Origin: Campylobacterales bacterium
GTDB taxonomy: Bacteria; Campylobacterota; Campylobacteria; Campylobacterales; SZUA-545
Assembly (NCBI GenBank): GCA_025800305.1
Contig: JAOXRY010000284.1
Coordinates: 1-33,682 of the forward strand
DNA length: 33,682 bases
Reading direction: 5' to 3'
A program made the translations under genes and the position numbers. Of this stretch, positions 1 to 7,953 are shown piece after piece. Each line of letters opens with the position of its first letter. The stretch's first letter is position 1. Below the pieces are notes generated by a model. That model did no database searches. It worked only from the letters and a program-made list of their open reading frames with translations, and was not told the origin of the DNA.

Positions 1-530
1 GCGATTCCAATAGAGCTTCCCAGCCTTAAAGGTTTTAAAATAACAGGAAGACTCATCTTCAGATCTTCACCCTCTTTTAAAAGCTCATAGTCTAAAACAT
101 CCACACCAATATTCTGTGCGTAATTTTTTGTAAAAAGTTTATTAAAACTCATTACACTTGCTTCTGTTCTTGGCCCAATAAAAGGTATATCAAAAAACTC
201 TAGCATTGAAGCTAATTTTCCATCTTCTCCATCACCACCATGGACAAGATTTATAACAACACCAGCTTCAATCTTTTTAGAACCAAACATAGAAGAAGAA
301 CTAAACCCACCTCTCTCCATATTCATTTTTTTCTCTTTTTTATAATCACCACTGGAAAAAGTTTTTGATTTCATTTTCTCACCAGAGATCTGATATAGAT
401 CTCTTGCTTTATCAACAAAGATAAAATTTAAATTGTGTAAATTTTCAAGTTTTTTCTTTAGTGTAATTGCTGTTACGATACTAATCTCATGCTCGTAACT
501 AATACCACCAAATAATAGGGTCAAAGTCAT
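1..530 (-). CDS. ddl: D-alanine–D-alanine ligase, C-terminus outside the window
   Basis: This gene is missing from the ORF track because it runs off the left edge. I translated it from the ATG whose complement is at 528-530. The protein begins MTLTLLFGGISYEHEIS, which is the N-terminal ATP-grasp ligase signature. It continues with a HGGDGEDG segment and ends at the window edge in LGSSIGI, matching the serine/glycine loop of Ddl enzymes. Only about 176 residues are present; the family is usually 300-350 residues. The enzyme joins two D-alanines in the cytoplasm for peptidoglycan precursors. It lies 17 bases downstream of ruvA on the same strand, as in Campylobacter. The call is secure. The catalytic C-terminal half cannot be inspected. 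Confidence 0.93.
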   Translation of the reverse strand, partial: MTLTLLFGGISYEHEISIVTAITLKKKLENLHNLNFIFVDKARDLYQISGEKMKSKTFSSGDYKKEKKMNMERGGFSSSSMFGSKKIEAGVVINLVHGGDGEDGKLASMLEFFDIPFIGPRTEASVMSFNKLFTKNYAQNIGVDVLDYELLKEGEDLKMSLPVILKPLRLGSSIGI

Positions 531-547
531 TTATAATTCTCTTTAAT

Positions 548-1114
548 TTATTTTTGAAATTTTGCTAAGGCTTCTTTAACAAGATCTTCAACAGTAGTTC
601 CACTACAAGTTCCAAGAACCTTGTTAATCATCTCTTTTTTAAAACCTAATGTCTCAAGAGCCATAGTAGCTTCATACACAGCTTGTGTTTTTGGAGAGCT
701 ATCGGTTGCCACAAGTTGAGAAGAAAATTCTCCCAGCTGAACTAAGATAAGTCCACCTGATTTGTTTCCAATTCCTGGAACTTTGGTAATTGTTTTAAGA
801 TCTTGGTTTGCCACAACCTCCGCAAAAGCTGATGGAGAAAATGTTGAACAAATCGCCATGGCAACCTTTGGTCCAACACCATTTACTTTTAAAAGCATCT
901 CAAACATCTTCTGCTCATTAGGATCTAAAAATCCAAAAAGTGTCTGTGAGTCTTCTCTGTAGATTGCTGTAGTTAAAAATGTAACTTCATCATCTAAAAT
1001 AGCTGAATAACAGCTAAGAGAGATATTTATTCTATATATAACCCCTCCTGCTGTCTCTACATCACAATGGGAAAGCTCTTTTGTAAATATTTTGCCTTTA
1101 ATTCCTGATATCAC
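548..1114 (-). CDS. ruvA: Holliday junction branch migration protein RuvA
   Basis: RuvA binds four-way DNA junctions as a tetramer and loads the RuvB motor for branch migration in recombinational repair. The 188-residue length is normal. An N-terminal OB-fold (MISGIKGKIF onward) is followed by two helix-hairpin-helix motifs, VNGVGPKVAMAI and VPGIGNKSGGLIL. A C-terminal domain III (ALETLGFKKEMINKVL) contacts RuvB. The second hairpin is somewhat divergent: the usual K-T-A-E-R stretch reads K-S-G-G-L. The gene is 31 bases downstream of the DUF342 gene and 17 bases upstream of ddl, so the three are probably co-transcribed. Confidence 0.96.
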   Translation of the reverse strand: MISGIKGKIFTKELSHCDVETAGGVIYRINISLSCYSAILDDEVTFLTTAIYREDSQTLFGFLDPNEQKMFEMLLKVNGVGPKVAMAICSTFSPSAFAEVVANQDLKTITKVPGIGNKSGGLILVQLGEFSSQLVATDSSPKTQAVYEATMALETLGFKKEMINKVLGTCSGTTVEDLVKEALAKFQK

Positions 1115-1144
1115 TTATTTAATTCTCTTTTCTGTTTATAATAT

Positions 1145-3022
1145 TTAGGATTCTTCATCTTGACCAACAACGTAGATCTCAAATCCCTCTTCCACATCTT
1201 CAAGACTCTTTTGTCTAATTCGTATCTCTCTTGCGTAGTCTTCCTCTTCTGGAAGATAAACATACTCTTTTGGAGGCATCATAGTTTTAAACATAATTTT
1301 ATTGTAGCCTTTCCATGTGTCCTCATTAATCACAGAAGAAGCAAGTACAACACTTTGTAACTCATTTACCTGTGCTACTTTTATTTTATGTTTTTCATCT
1401 ACTTTTTGGATCTCTTCCCGAAGTTTTTTTGCTTTTTTTAAGTCATCTTGATATGCTTTATACTTATCAACAAAGATTTTTTCAGAAGAAATACCTTTTG
1501 CTTTCTCTTTATCTAATCTTTTTTTAATCTCATCAACCCCTGGCTTATTTCTTTTAATCACATTATTTAAAGCTTGATATTTTCCTAGATAAACTTTTTT
1601 TCTAGCTTTTAATTCATTGACCTCATTAACAACTAGACGAATCTTGATTCTATCTTGCTTTGTAGCACCAGCATCCATAACAATAGTATTCTCACCACCG
1701 CTATCCATATTCTTAATATAGACTCTATTTTTAGCAAAAATTGTTACATTTGAATCTAATTCATCAATTTCTAGTTCTTCACAGTGGATTTTTCCACCTT
1801 TGGCTTTTTTTATTACTGCTTTTTTGCAGTAGAGATCTCCACCTTCAAATTGATTAATATCTGCTGTTTGACACTGTAAGAATCCTCTTAGATTATTAAC
1901 ATTGGCATCTGTACATGTTATTTTACTTGTTCCGTGGGTACTTCCATGGACAACAACATTAATAGCTTTAACTTCCGCTTTACTACCAATGTTCCCACCG
2001 ATATTGATATTCGAAGTCTCTACCTTCATATTTGTACCAATATCGTCTTCTCCTTCACCACCATTTGTTGTAATAGTAATATTCTTGTCTAGATCTGTTA
2101 CGATATTTCCTGTCTCTTTAAAGTTAATAGAGGTAACAGCCATATCCTCGCCAATTTTTAAGATCTTGTTTTTAACACTTACAAATCCCTCTTTTTTAGC
2201 ATAGTACAAAAATCCACTGTCTGTTTTTTCAATTCTTATTGTTTCTTTATCAGGTTTTAATGAGTCTTTAAAAATATCTCTTGGTCTCGTAATTGGAATA
2301 TGCTTTCCATTAAATCCTCGACCTGCAACTCCCAATGAGGACTTTTTATATTCAACAACAAGATCTCCTTCATTTACCTCTTGAACAAAACCTCTGTCTG
2401 CGTAATCGATTTTTTCATCTTCTGAAATAGTCTTTTTATTGTAATGAAAAATCATCTTATCATTATTTGTAGGAGTAGGAGCCACCCAATTAGCTAAAGG
2501 TAGCTTTATATCATCAAGAATATTGCCATGATTTTTTATCTCTTGGGCACACTCTTTTATAGTTGCTCTTAAATCATCATCTTTAACATTAACAAGCATT
2601 CCAAGTTTGATTTTTCGCTTATTTATTTCATCTATTAAAATATCTTCAATATCTGTTGTATGTTCGAAAGTTGATTCTTTTTTTAACACACCTGTAGCTT
2701 TTGTGTGGTATTTATCAACTCCTACCTCAAGACTTAGTTTAATTGGCTGTTGTGCCAATTTCGGTCTTATATTTACTTCATATGATTGTTTAATATCAAT
2801 TTTACTTGATCTTAAAAAAGCCTCATCATTATTGATTTTCTCAATTACTTTAGGGGATAATGGAACATATTTGTCTCCATTAGGAAGCTTTACTCCTGTT
2901 GATACATTTAAGATATCAAAATCAATTCTTGACGGCTGAACTTTAAATTTTTTTGAAACTTTTTTTATAAATTCTGGTATATTAGATGTCTTAGATATAA
3001 ATGGCTTAAAATCGTTTGTCAA
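1145..3022 (-). CDS. FapA/DUF342 family protein (flagellar assembly protein A-like)
   Basis: The 625-residue protein has a variable N-terminal half and a central stretch rich in short beta strands. That stretch includes GGEGEDDIGTNMKVETSNIN, IGGNIGSKAEV and GGDLYCKKAVIKKAKGGKI, the right-handed beta-helix pattern of FapA/DUF342 proteins. A Lys/Glu-rich coiled coil follows (about residues 465-565, for example KKAKKLREEIQKVDEKHK), and the C-terminus is acidic. Campylobacter has a homologue at the same place, between ruvA and a divergent murJ. The family is linked to flagellar assembly or polar functions in some bacteria, but its biochemical role is unclear. There is no signal peptide, so it is probably cytoplasmic. 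The family assignment is solid and the role is inferred. Confidence 0.85.
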   Translation of the reverse strand: MTNDFKPFISKTSNIPEFIKKVSKKFKVQPSRIDFDILNVSTGVKLPNGDKYVPLSPKVIEKINNDEAFLRSSKIDIKQSYEVNIRPKLAQQPIKLSLEVGVDKYHTKATGVLKKESTFEHTTDIEDILIDEINKRKIKLGMLVNVKDDDLRATIKECAQEIKNHGNILDDIKLPLANWVAPTPTNNDKMIFHYNKKTISEDEKIDYADRGFVQEVNEGDLVVEYKKSSLGVAGRGFNGKHIPITRPRDIFKDSLKPDKETIRIEKTDSGFLYYAKKEGFVSVKNKILKIGEDMAVTSINFKETGNIVTDLDKNITITTNGGEGEDDIGTNMKVETSNINIGGNIGSKAEVKAINVVVHGSTHGTSKITCTDANVNNLRGFLQCQTADINQFEGGDLYCKKAVIKKAKGGKIHCEELEIDELDSNVTIFAKNRVYIKNMDSGGENTIVMDAGATKQDRIKIRLVVNEVNELKARKKVYLGKYQALNNVIKRNKPGVDEIKKRLDKEKAKGISSEKIFVDKYKAYQDDLKKAKKLREEIQKVDEKHKIKVAQVNELQSVVLASSVINEDTWKGYNKIMFKTMMPPKEYVYLPEEEDYAREIRIRQKSLEDVEEGFEIYVVGQDEES

Positions 3023-3091
3023 ACTCTTCCCTAAAATTCTTTAAAATTTTTTACATTATAGCAAAATGTAAACTCTGGTAGAATTATCGGC

Positions 3092-4480
3092 ATGTTTAAA
3101 GCAATTTTTACCAATTCTTTTGGTATTTTAGTTTCAAGAGTTTTAGGATTTATAAGAGACCTTCTAACAGCCTCAATCCTTGGTGCTAATATTTACTCAG
3201 ATATATTTTTTGTAGCATTTAAACTTCCCAATCTTTTTAGAAGAATTTTCGCAGAAGGTGCTTTCACACAAGCTTTTCTCCCAAGCTTTATCAGTGCCCA
3301 TAAAAAAGGAAGATTTACAGTAGAAATATTTGCAAGACTAATGGGGATAATTCTACTACTATCAATAATCGTAACAATCTTTAGTGAGCTTACAACAAAG
3401 CTTATTGCATTTGGATTTGATGATGAAACAGTAGCCATTGCTTCTACATTCACAGCTATTAACTTTTACTATCTAGATCTGATCTTCGTTGTGACTTTTT
3501 TATCAGCCTTGCTTCACTATAGAAAACACTTTGCTACAACATCCTTTTCAACTGCCCTTTTAAATATCTCCCTAATTGGAGCTTTACTTATCTCAAAAGA
3601 CATGGGGAAAATTGATATTGTTTGGTATCTCTCATGGGGTGTTATTGTTGGTGGTATTTTACAAGTTATTGTCCATATCATAGCTATCAAACAAGTAAAA
3701 ATGTGTAAAGTTCTTGTAGTTGGTTTGAGGTCTAAAAAAGAAGATAAAAACGACAGAAAAAGATTTTACAACTCTTTTATCCCAGCAATTTTCGGATCTT
3801 CCACAGCTCACATCTCTGCATTCTTAGATACCTTTTTAGCATCATTTCTAATTGCAGGAAGTATCAGCTACCTATACTATGCCAACAGAATCTTACAACT
3901 CCCACTAGCTCTTTTTGCCATAGCAACAGCCACAGCCCTCTTCCCGACAATCGCAAAAGCCCTAAAAAGAGACGATGAAAACGAAGCCATAAGACTTCTA
4001 GAAAAATCTTTCTGGATCTTAACAGCCCTTCTAAGTATGTCCACTTTAGGAGCAATAGTCCTAAACCAAGAGATAATCTCTTTGCTTTTTGAAAGAGGAG
4101 CTTTCACAGAGAAAGACACTCTCCAAACAGCTCAGATCTTAACAATGTACATGGTCGGTCTTATCCCTTTTGGTATCGCTAAGATCTTTAGCCTCTGGCT
4201 CTATGGAAAACATCAACAAAAAACAGCAGCGATTATTTCTGCTAAAGCTTTAGGAGTAAATATTGTTTTTGCTCTGCTTTTAATAACACCTTTTGAAGCT
4301 CAGGGGCTTGCTCTTGCTTCTTCTATTGGGGGGGTTACTCTTCTTTATTTGAGTTTGAAGGAGTTTGGGTTTAGTCGGTTTTTTCCTATGATTAAGATGA
4401 AGTATGTTGGGTTGCTGGTGATTGCTTTATTTGTTGAGTATGGGATTTTAAAATTATTGCTTAATAATTTTTCTGCCTAA
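3092..4480 (+). CDS. murJ: Lipid II flippase MurJ
   Basis: MurJ flips lipid-linked peptidoglycan precursor across the inner membrane. The 462-residue protein is almost entirely hydrophobic helices in the MOP-superfamily pattern. Its N-terminus carries the conserved arginine-rich segment SRVLGFIRD and the motif FRRIFAEGAFTQAFLPSF, both diagnostic of MurJ/MviN. It is slightly short compared with the roughly 510 residues of the E. coli protein. The gene is divergent from the DUF342 gene (69-base gap) and its 3' end overlaps the convergent toxin gene by 20 bases. The last 150 or so bases are G/T-rich, with codons such as TTG and GGG, unlike the A/C-rich middle, and include a run of seven G at 4328-4334. 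Confidence 0.96.
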   Translation: MFKAIFTNSFGILVSRVLGFIRDLLTASILGANIYSDIFFVAFKLPNLFRRIFAEGAFTQAFLPSFISAHKKGRFTVEIFARLMGIILLLSIIVTIFSELTTKLIAFGFDDETVAIASTFTAINFYYLDLIFVVTFLSALLHYRKHFATTSFSTALLNISLIGALLISKDMGKIDIVWYLSWGVIVGGILQVIVHIIAIKQVKMCKVLVVGLRSKKEDKNDRKRFYNSFIPAIFGSSTAHISAFLDTFLASFLIAGSISYLYYANRILQLPLALFAIATATALFPTIAKALKRDDENEAIRLLEKSFWILTALLSMSTLGAIVLNQEIISLLFERGAFTEKDTLQTAQILTMYMVGLIPFGIAKIFSLWLYGKHQQKTAAIISAKALGVNIVFALLLITPFEAQGLALASSIGGVTLLYLSLKEFGFSRFFPMIKMKYVGLLVIALFVEYGILKLLLNNFSA

Positions 4481-4742
4481 ATATTGCCAAAACATACACT
4501 ATTTCTTTTTTAATTTTAAAGACTACCGTGTACCCTTTAAATATTAGATCTCTAATATTCTCATCATCATGATAATAACTCTTACGATATTTTAATGGCA
4601 TAAACTCTAGATTTTTTATTTGTTCTTTTAATAAATTTAGAAATTTTACTGCTTTAACCTCAGAATCATTTTTGGAAATAAAGTCTCTTATAATAATGAG
4701 ATCTTCAACCGCACTTGGCTCAATTTTTATTTTATAGATCAT
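4461..4742 (-). CDS. ParE/RelE-superfamily toxin
   Basis: The 93-residue protein begins MIYKIKIEPSAVEDLIIIRDFI. It has the helix-then-sheet layout of the ParE/RelE fold, ending in strands IFKGYTVVFKIKKEIVYVLAIF and RQKNY. Such toxins act on gyrase (ParE) or on ribosome-bound mRNA (RelE); the sequence does not decide between them. The ATG overlaps the antitoxin stop by one base (TAATG), typical of translational coupling in toxin–antitoxin pairs. The 3' end overlaps the convergent murJ gene by 20 bases. It belongs to an accessory insert between murJ and yifB. Confidence 0.85.
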   Translation of the reverse strand: MIYKIKIEPSAVEDLIIIRDFISKNDSEVKAVKFLNLLKEQIKNLEFMPLKYRKSYYHDDENIRDLIFKGYTVVFKIKKEIVYVLAIFRQKNY

Positions 4743-4972
4743 TAATTAGAAATAGCTTTTTCAAAAGCTTCATCTAAAGACACACCTTTACCTGTAGAGA
4801 TATTATTTACAGCCTCTGAGACTTTTTTTCTTCCATCACTTTTTGATAATACTAACTCATCTGGATAGTTACCATCTTCTTCTATAGTAACTTTATCTTT
4901 TGGCAGTAAATCCAGTAGTCCCATAAATTTGGAATAAATACTATTATCAATATTCAATGTAATTGTATGCAT
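4742..4972 (-). CDS. Antitoxin of the adjacent ParE/RelE-type toxin
   Basis: This 76-residue, mildly acidic protein begins MHTITLNIDNSIYSKFMGLL, resembling the N-terminal beta strand and helix of ribbon-helix-helix or related small DNA-binding antitoxins. The C-terminal part (KGVSLDEAFEKAIS) would wrap the toxin. It is directly upstream of the toxin and overlaps it by one base. A good ribosome binding site (AAGGAAG) lies about five bases before the ATG. The antitoxin call rests on size, order and overlap more than on a recognised family motif. It probably represses its own promoter, as is usual for these modules. Confidence 0.75.
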   Translation of the reverse strand: MHTITLNIDNSIYSKFMGLLDLLPKDKVTIEEDGNYPDELVLSKSDGRKKVSEAVNNISTGKGVSLDEAFEKAISN

Positions 4973-4987
4973 ATAAACTTCCTTAAC

Positions 4988-4993
4988 ATTATA
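4988..4993 (-). promoter_or_regulatory. Candidate -10 box for the antitoxin–toxin pair
   Basis: The minus strand reads TATAAT here, a perfect sigma-70 -10 hexamer, 15 bases before the antitoxin ATG. No convincing -35 is present, which is usual in Campylobacterota. The implied transcript start would fall very near the ribosome binding site, so the leader would be very short. Confidence 0.4.
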
Positions 4994-5012
4994 TAAATTT
5001 TCAAAACTGCTC

Positions 5013-5252
5013 TTATAGGTTTCTTACTTGAGATTGTCTTTCTTTAAATTCCTCTAATGTCTCCTTAAAACAAGTTTTATAAGAATTTCCTGATTGCTTT
5101 TCAAGAATATCTTTCCATTTTTTTGCTTTGTATGTTTTAACTGTACTTTCTGCCCATCCTGTCGCTTTAGAAATATCTCTTAGTGAAATGACTTTCCCAT
5201 TATTACTCTTAAAAAATTCATAGCATAATTCTGTTTTCTCATCATTAGTCAT
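5013..5252 (-). CDS. Small helix-turn-helix protein next to dam
   Basis: The 79-residue protein has a clear helix-turn-helix stretch, ISLRDISKATGWAESTVKTY, in the first half. It is followed by a Lys/Glu-rich tail (KWKDILEKQSGN, LEEFKERQSQ) with no obvious second domain. The ATGW...STVKTY pattern resembles DNA-recognition segments found in some restriction-linked and cassette-encoded proteins, but I do not recognise a named family. It lies 45 bases downstream of the adenine methylase gene, separated by an inverted repeat. It could be a regulator of that gene, a remnant of a longer restriction protein, or an unrelated regulator. Confidence 0.6.
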   Translation of the reverse strand: MTNDEKTELCYEFFKSNNGKVISLRDISKATGWAESTVKTYKAKKWKDILEKQSGNSYKTCFKETLEEFKERQSQVRNL

Positions 5253-5295
5253 ATATTTTCCTTTTAAATTTATTTTATAAAAATAGAAAATATAT
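5251..5295. repeat. Inverted repeat between dam and the HTH gene
   Basis: Two perfect 10-base arms, ATATATTTTC (5251-5260) and GAAAATATAT (5286-5295), are separated by 25 bases. They occupy the gap between the dam stop and the start of the HTH gene. They could be paired half-sites for the HTH protein. An RNA hairpin with AT-rich arms and a 25-base loop would be weak, so a terminator is less likely. Confidence 0.5.
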
Positions 5296-5297
5296 TG

Positions 5298-6110
5298 TCA
5301 ATAGTTTTTTACTAGAACTTCGTAAACCTTACCTCTTTTTTCTCCGTCTGAATTTACAGATCGACTAGCAAGTACACGGTCTATCTTAAAATTTTTATAA
5401 AGTTCTCTAACCAGATCTGTATCAGAATTTGAAAGTAGAAAGTATCCTCCTATTGAATCGATATACTCACAAAGTTCTTTCAGCCTTATCTGCATATCTT
5501 CATCAAACCCCTGATCTGTGTACGAAGTGAAACTAGATGTTGTGTTTATAGGAACATAAGGAGGATCGAAATAAATGAAATCACCTTCTTTTGTATTCTC
5601 TTTAACTGCTTTTTCAAAATCTCCATTAAGGATTTGTACATTTTTTAAATAATGACTACATTCATTAAGGTTTTCTTCATCTAGTATCTTAGGATTTTCA
5701 TAGTTAGCAAAAGGCACATTATGTTCTCCATTCCTATTTACACGATATAGTCCATTAAATCCTGTTTTATTTAAATATATAAAACGACTTGCTCTTTTTA
5801 CTTCTGACTCATTTATGTACGATGGATTTCTATCTTTTGATCTTATTTTATAATAATATTCTGGATTATTTTCATGGGTTTTTAAATCTTCAACTAGTTC
5901 ATTAAGACTATTTTTAACTACAGAATAAACATTCGTAAGTTCTGGATTATAATCATTGATAATTGCATTAAATGGCTTCAAATAAAAAAGTAAAGCTCCA
6001 CCACCAATAAATGGCTCGATATAGTTATTAAATTTTTTAGGTAATCTCTTTTCAATTTCAGGAATTAATTGCCTTTTCCCTCCAACCCATTTGATAAATG
6101 GCTTTGCCAT
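5298..6110 (-). CDS. dam: DNA adenine methylase (Dam/DpnM type, D12 class)
   Basis: The 270-residue enzyme would transfer a methyl group from S-adenosylmethionine to N6 of adenine, probably in GATC. AdoMet-binding motif I appears as FIKWVGGKRQLIPEI followed by YIEPFIGGGALLFYL. The catalytic motif IV is DPPYVPINTTSSFTSYT. Target-recognition elements resembling Dam/DpnM (FNGLYRVNRNGEHNVPF) lie between. The length is typical. The stop codon of yifB ends exactly where this ATG begins, so the two genes are probably translated from one message. No endonuclease gene is visible nearby, so the methylase looks orphan apart from the small HTH protein. GATC specificity is inferred from family resemblance. 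Confidence 0.92.
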   Translation of the reverse strand: MAKPFIKWVGGKRQLIPEIEKRLPKKFNNYIEPFIGGGALLFYLKPFNAIINDYNPELTNVYSVVKNSLNELVEDLKTHENNPEYYYKIRSKDRNPSYINESEVKRASRFIYLNKTGFNGLYRVNRNGEHNVPFANYENPKILDEENLNECSHYLKNVQILNGDFEKAVKENTKEGDFIYFDPPYVPINTTSSFTSYTDQGFDEDMQIRLKELCEYIDSIGGYFLLSNSDTDLVRELYKNFKIDRVLASRSVNSDGEKRGKVYEVLVKNY

Positions 6111-7628
6111 TTAACTTCTTTTTCTATAACTAAGGGCTTCTAAAATATGTGACTTACTTATGCTTTTTTTATTATCTAAGTCTGCTATAGTTCTTGCTAC
6201 TCTCAACACTTTTCCTCTTCCTCTCATAGAAATTCCAAATTTTTCCAAAGCACCATTTAAAAAGTTTTCCAGTTCACTTGAAAGTTTGCAAAACTGTTCA
6301 AGATCTCTATCTTCAATTCTAGAATTGAAAACTTTCTGCCCTCTCTCTTTTTGTATTTGAAAAGCTTTTAAGACTTTTTCAAACATCTCTTTTGAGGTTG
6401 TTGTGCTTTTTCCATTAAGATCACTATCTCGCATCTCAATGAAAAGATCTATTCTATCTAAAAAAGGATCAGAAAGTCTGTTTTTGTATCTTTGAAGCTC
6501 CATATCTGAACATCTACAAAGATTCTTATCACTTAACAAATTCCCACAAGGACAAGGATTCATAGCCCCTACAAAAAGAAAATCTGTTTTGTATTCAACT
6601 TTAGAATTAACCCTAGAAATCAAAAGCTTTTTATCTTCCATAGGCTCTCGTAATGATTCTAATGTGCTTTTTCCAAAGTGTGGTAACTCATCAAACCACA
6701 AGATCCCTCGATTGGCATTGGAGATCTCCCCTATCTTTGCTCCACGACTTCCTCCACCAAATATACTAGCCTTTGTCGATGAGTGGTGGGGATTTTTAAA
6801 AGGTCTAATAGGTGTGAGATCTACCTTTTCACTATTAAGAGATTTTGCCATTGCTATTTCTAAGATCTCTTGGCGAGAAAGTGGAGGAAGAATATATCTA
6901 AGCCTTTTAGTAATCATACTTTTCCCACTTCCAGGACTTCCGCTAAAAAGAATATTGTGAAAACCAGTAGCAGCAATAAGAGCTGATCTAAGAGCTACGG
7001 TCTGCCCTTTCACTTCTTTAAAGTCCTCTTCAAAACTCTTTACATAGAAATATTTCTCATCAAGATCTAAAAAGTTAAACCCTAGATCTTCACTCTCTAC
7101 AACTTCTCTACTCTCTTTATTAACAAAAAACTCAATAGCTTCTGCCAAAGTATCAACACCATAAACAGTAATTCCATAAATACTAGCAACTGTTTTGGCT
7201 ACATCTTTTGGAACTAATACTGTCAGATCTTTTTGGGTATTACTAAGACTTAAAATTGTCCCAAACAAAGAAGAGGTCGAACGAACTTTCCCATCAAGAC
7301 CTAGCTCCCCAAAGCAATAAATATTTTTAAAATCTATCTCTTGTTTATCCAGACCAATCAAAAGAGCAATAGGAAGATCAAAGAGACTTCCTCTTTTGGA
7401 TCTATCAGAAGGAGCTAGAGAAACAGTAATCCGTAGAGGTGGAAAAGTGTATTCATTAAGCAATAGTGCAGACTTTATCCGCTCCTTACTCTCTCGTATC
7501 GCCTCATCACCAAGTCCTACGATACTAAAATTAGGAAGTCCTTTTGTAAAACTAGCTTCAATCTCCACAGAAAAAGCTTCAACACCATCAAGTCCAGCAG
7601 AATGTAATCTCTTAATTTGTTTATTCAT
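6111..7628 (-). CDS. yifB: YifB/ComM family AAA+ ATPase (Mg-chelatase-like)
   Basis: The 505-residue protein has an N-terminal Lon-protease-like fold (SVEIEASFTKGLPNFSIVGL). An AAA+ module follows with Walker A GSPGSGKSMITKRL and Walker B GILWFDELPHF. A CPCGN...CRC cysteine segment comes next, then the DPFLDRIDL sensor region and a C-terminal Mg-chelatase domain (MRGRGKVLRVARTIADL). ComM, the studied member, is a hexameric helicase that promotes branch migration during natural transformation. The gene is the first of the yifB–dam unit. A 19-bp palindrome lies 40-58 bases upstream of the ATG and may control it or the divergent small genes. Confidence 0.94.
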   Translation of the reverse strand: MNKQIKRLHSAGLDGVEAFSVEIEASFTKGLPNFSIVGLGDEAIRESKERIKSALLLNEYTFPPLRITVSLAPSDRSKRGSLFDLPIALLIGLDKQEIDFKNIYCFGELGLDGKVRSTSSLFGTILSLSNTQKDLTVLVPKDVAKTVASIYGITVYGVDTLAEAIEFFVNKESREVVESEDLGFNFLDLDEKYFYVKSFEEDFKEVKGQTVALRSALIAATGFHNILFSGSPGSGKSMITKRLRYILPPLSRQEILEIAMAKSLNSEKVDLTPIRPFKNPHHSSTKASIFGGGSRGAKIGEISNANRGILWFDELPHFGKSTLESLREPMEDKKLLISRVNSKVEYKTDFLFVGAMNPCPCGNLLSDKNLCRCSDMELQRYKNRLSDPFLDRIDLFIEMRDSDLNGKSTTTSKEMFEKVLKAFQIQKERGQKVFNSRIEDRDLEQFCKLSSELENFLNGALEKFGISMRGRGKVLRVARTIADLDNKKSISKSHILEALSYRKRS

Positions 7629-7667
7629 TTTGATATTTTAATAAATAATGGTAATATTTTTCTAATT

Positions 7668-7686
7668 ACATTACAAATTGTAATGT
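7668..7686. promoter_or_regulatory. Perfect 19-bp palindrome, operator-like
   Basis: The sequence ACATTACAAATTGTAATGT consists of two exact 9-base arms around a single central A. It lies in the 82-base gap between the divergent yifB and small membrane-protein genes, 25 bases before the plus-strand ATG. The size and symmetry suit a dimeric repressor or activator. The loop is too small for a normal RNA hairpin. Confidence 0.6.
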
Positions 7687-7710
7687 GACAAATAATACAA
7701 GCGGCTTTTT

Positions 7711-7953
7711 ATGGTACTATATGGAATATTATTAGGTATCTTCATGTTTATAATAGGGTTTACTTTAGCATTGATACTTGCTGCTTTTCAAAGTATTAAT
7801 GATTTTCTTTTTTCCAACCCTAAAAAAATTACTAGCATTGTTATTGGGTTAATTATTGGTGGTGGGTTAAGTGTATTTTTTAATGTTCCCTATACTATTG
7901 AATTAATTTTTAGTGGTGGTATAATAGGATTAATAGTTGGATTCTTTATTTAG
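7711..7953 (+). CDS. Small hydrophobic membrane protein (first of a tandem pair)
   Basis: The 80-residue protein has three likely membrane helices (GILLGIFMFIIGFTLALILA, SIVIGLIIGGGLSVFF, IFSGGIIGLIVGFFI) with a short polar loop SNPKKIT. No family was recognised. The ATG is preceded by only a weak ribosome binding site. It overlaps the next gene by 17 bases and appears distantly related to it: both have an IN-x-F-x-F-x-N segment, then a helix starting IG, then a terminal Gly-rich helix. It interrupts the yifB–def neighbourhood on the opposite strand. Confidence 0.6.
   Translation: MVLYGILLGIFMFIIGFTLALILAAFQSINDFLFSNPKKITSIVIGLIIGGGLSVFFNVPYTIELIFSGGIIGLIVGFFI

Noticed and set aside
1902-2939. 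Hydrophobic plus-strand ORFs inside the DUF342 gene
   Set aside because: They are antisense shadows of a well-supported gene; hydrophobicity is expected from reverse-complemented Lys/Asp/Glu codons.
3864-4119. Two overlapping minus-strand ORFs inside murJ
   Set aside because: murJ is clearly coding on the plus strand here, and the ORFs show no recognisable protein features.
5298-6110. Complete type II restriction–modification system
   Set aside because: Only the methylase and a 79-residue HTH protein are present; no endonuclease motif was found on either side.
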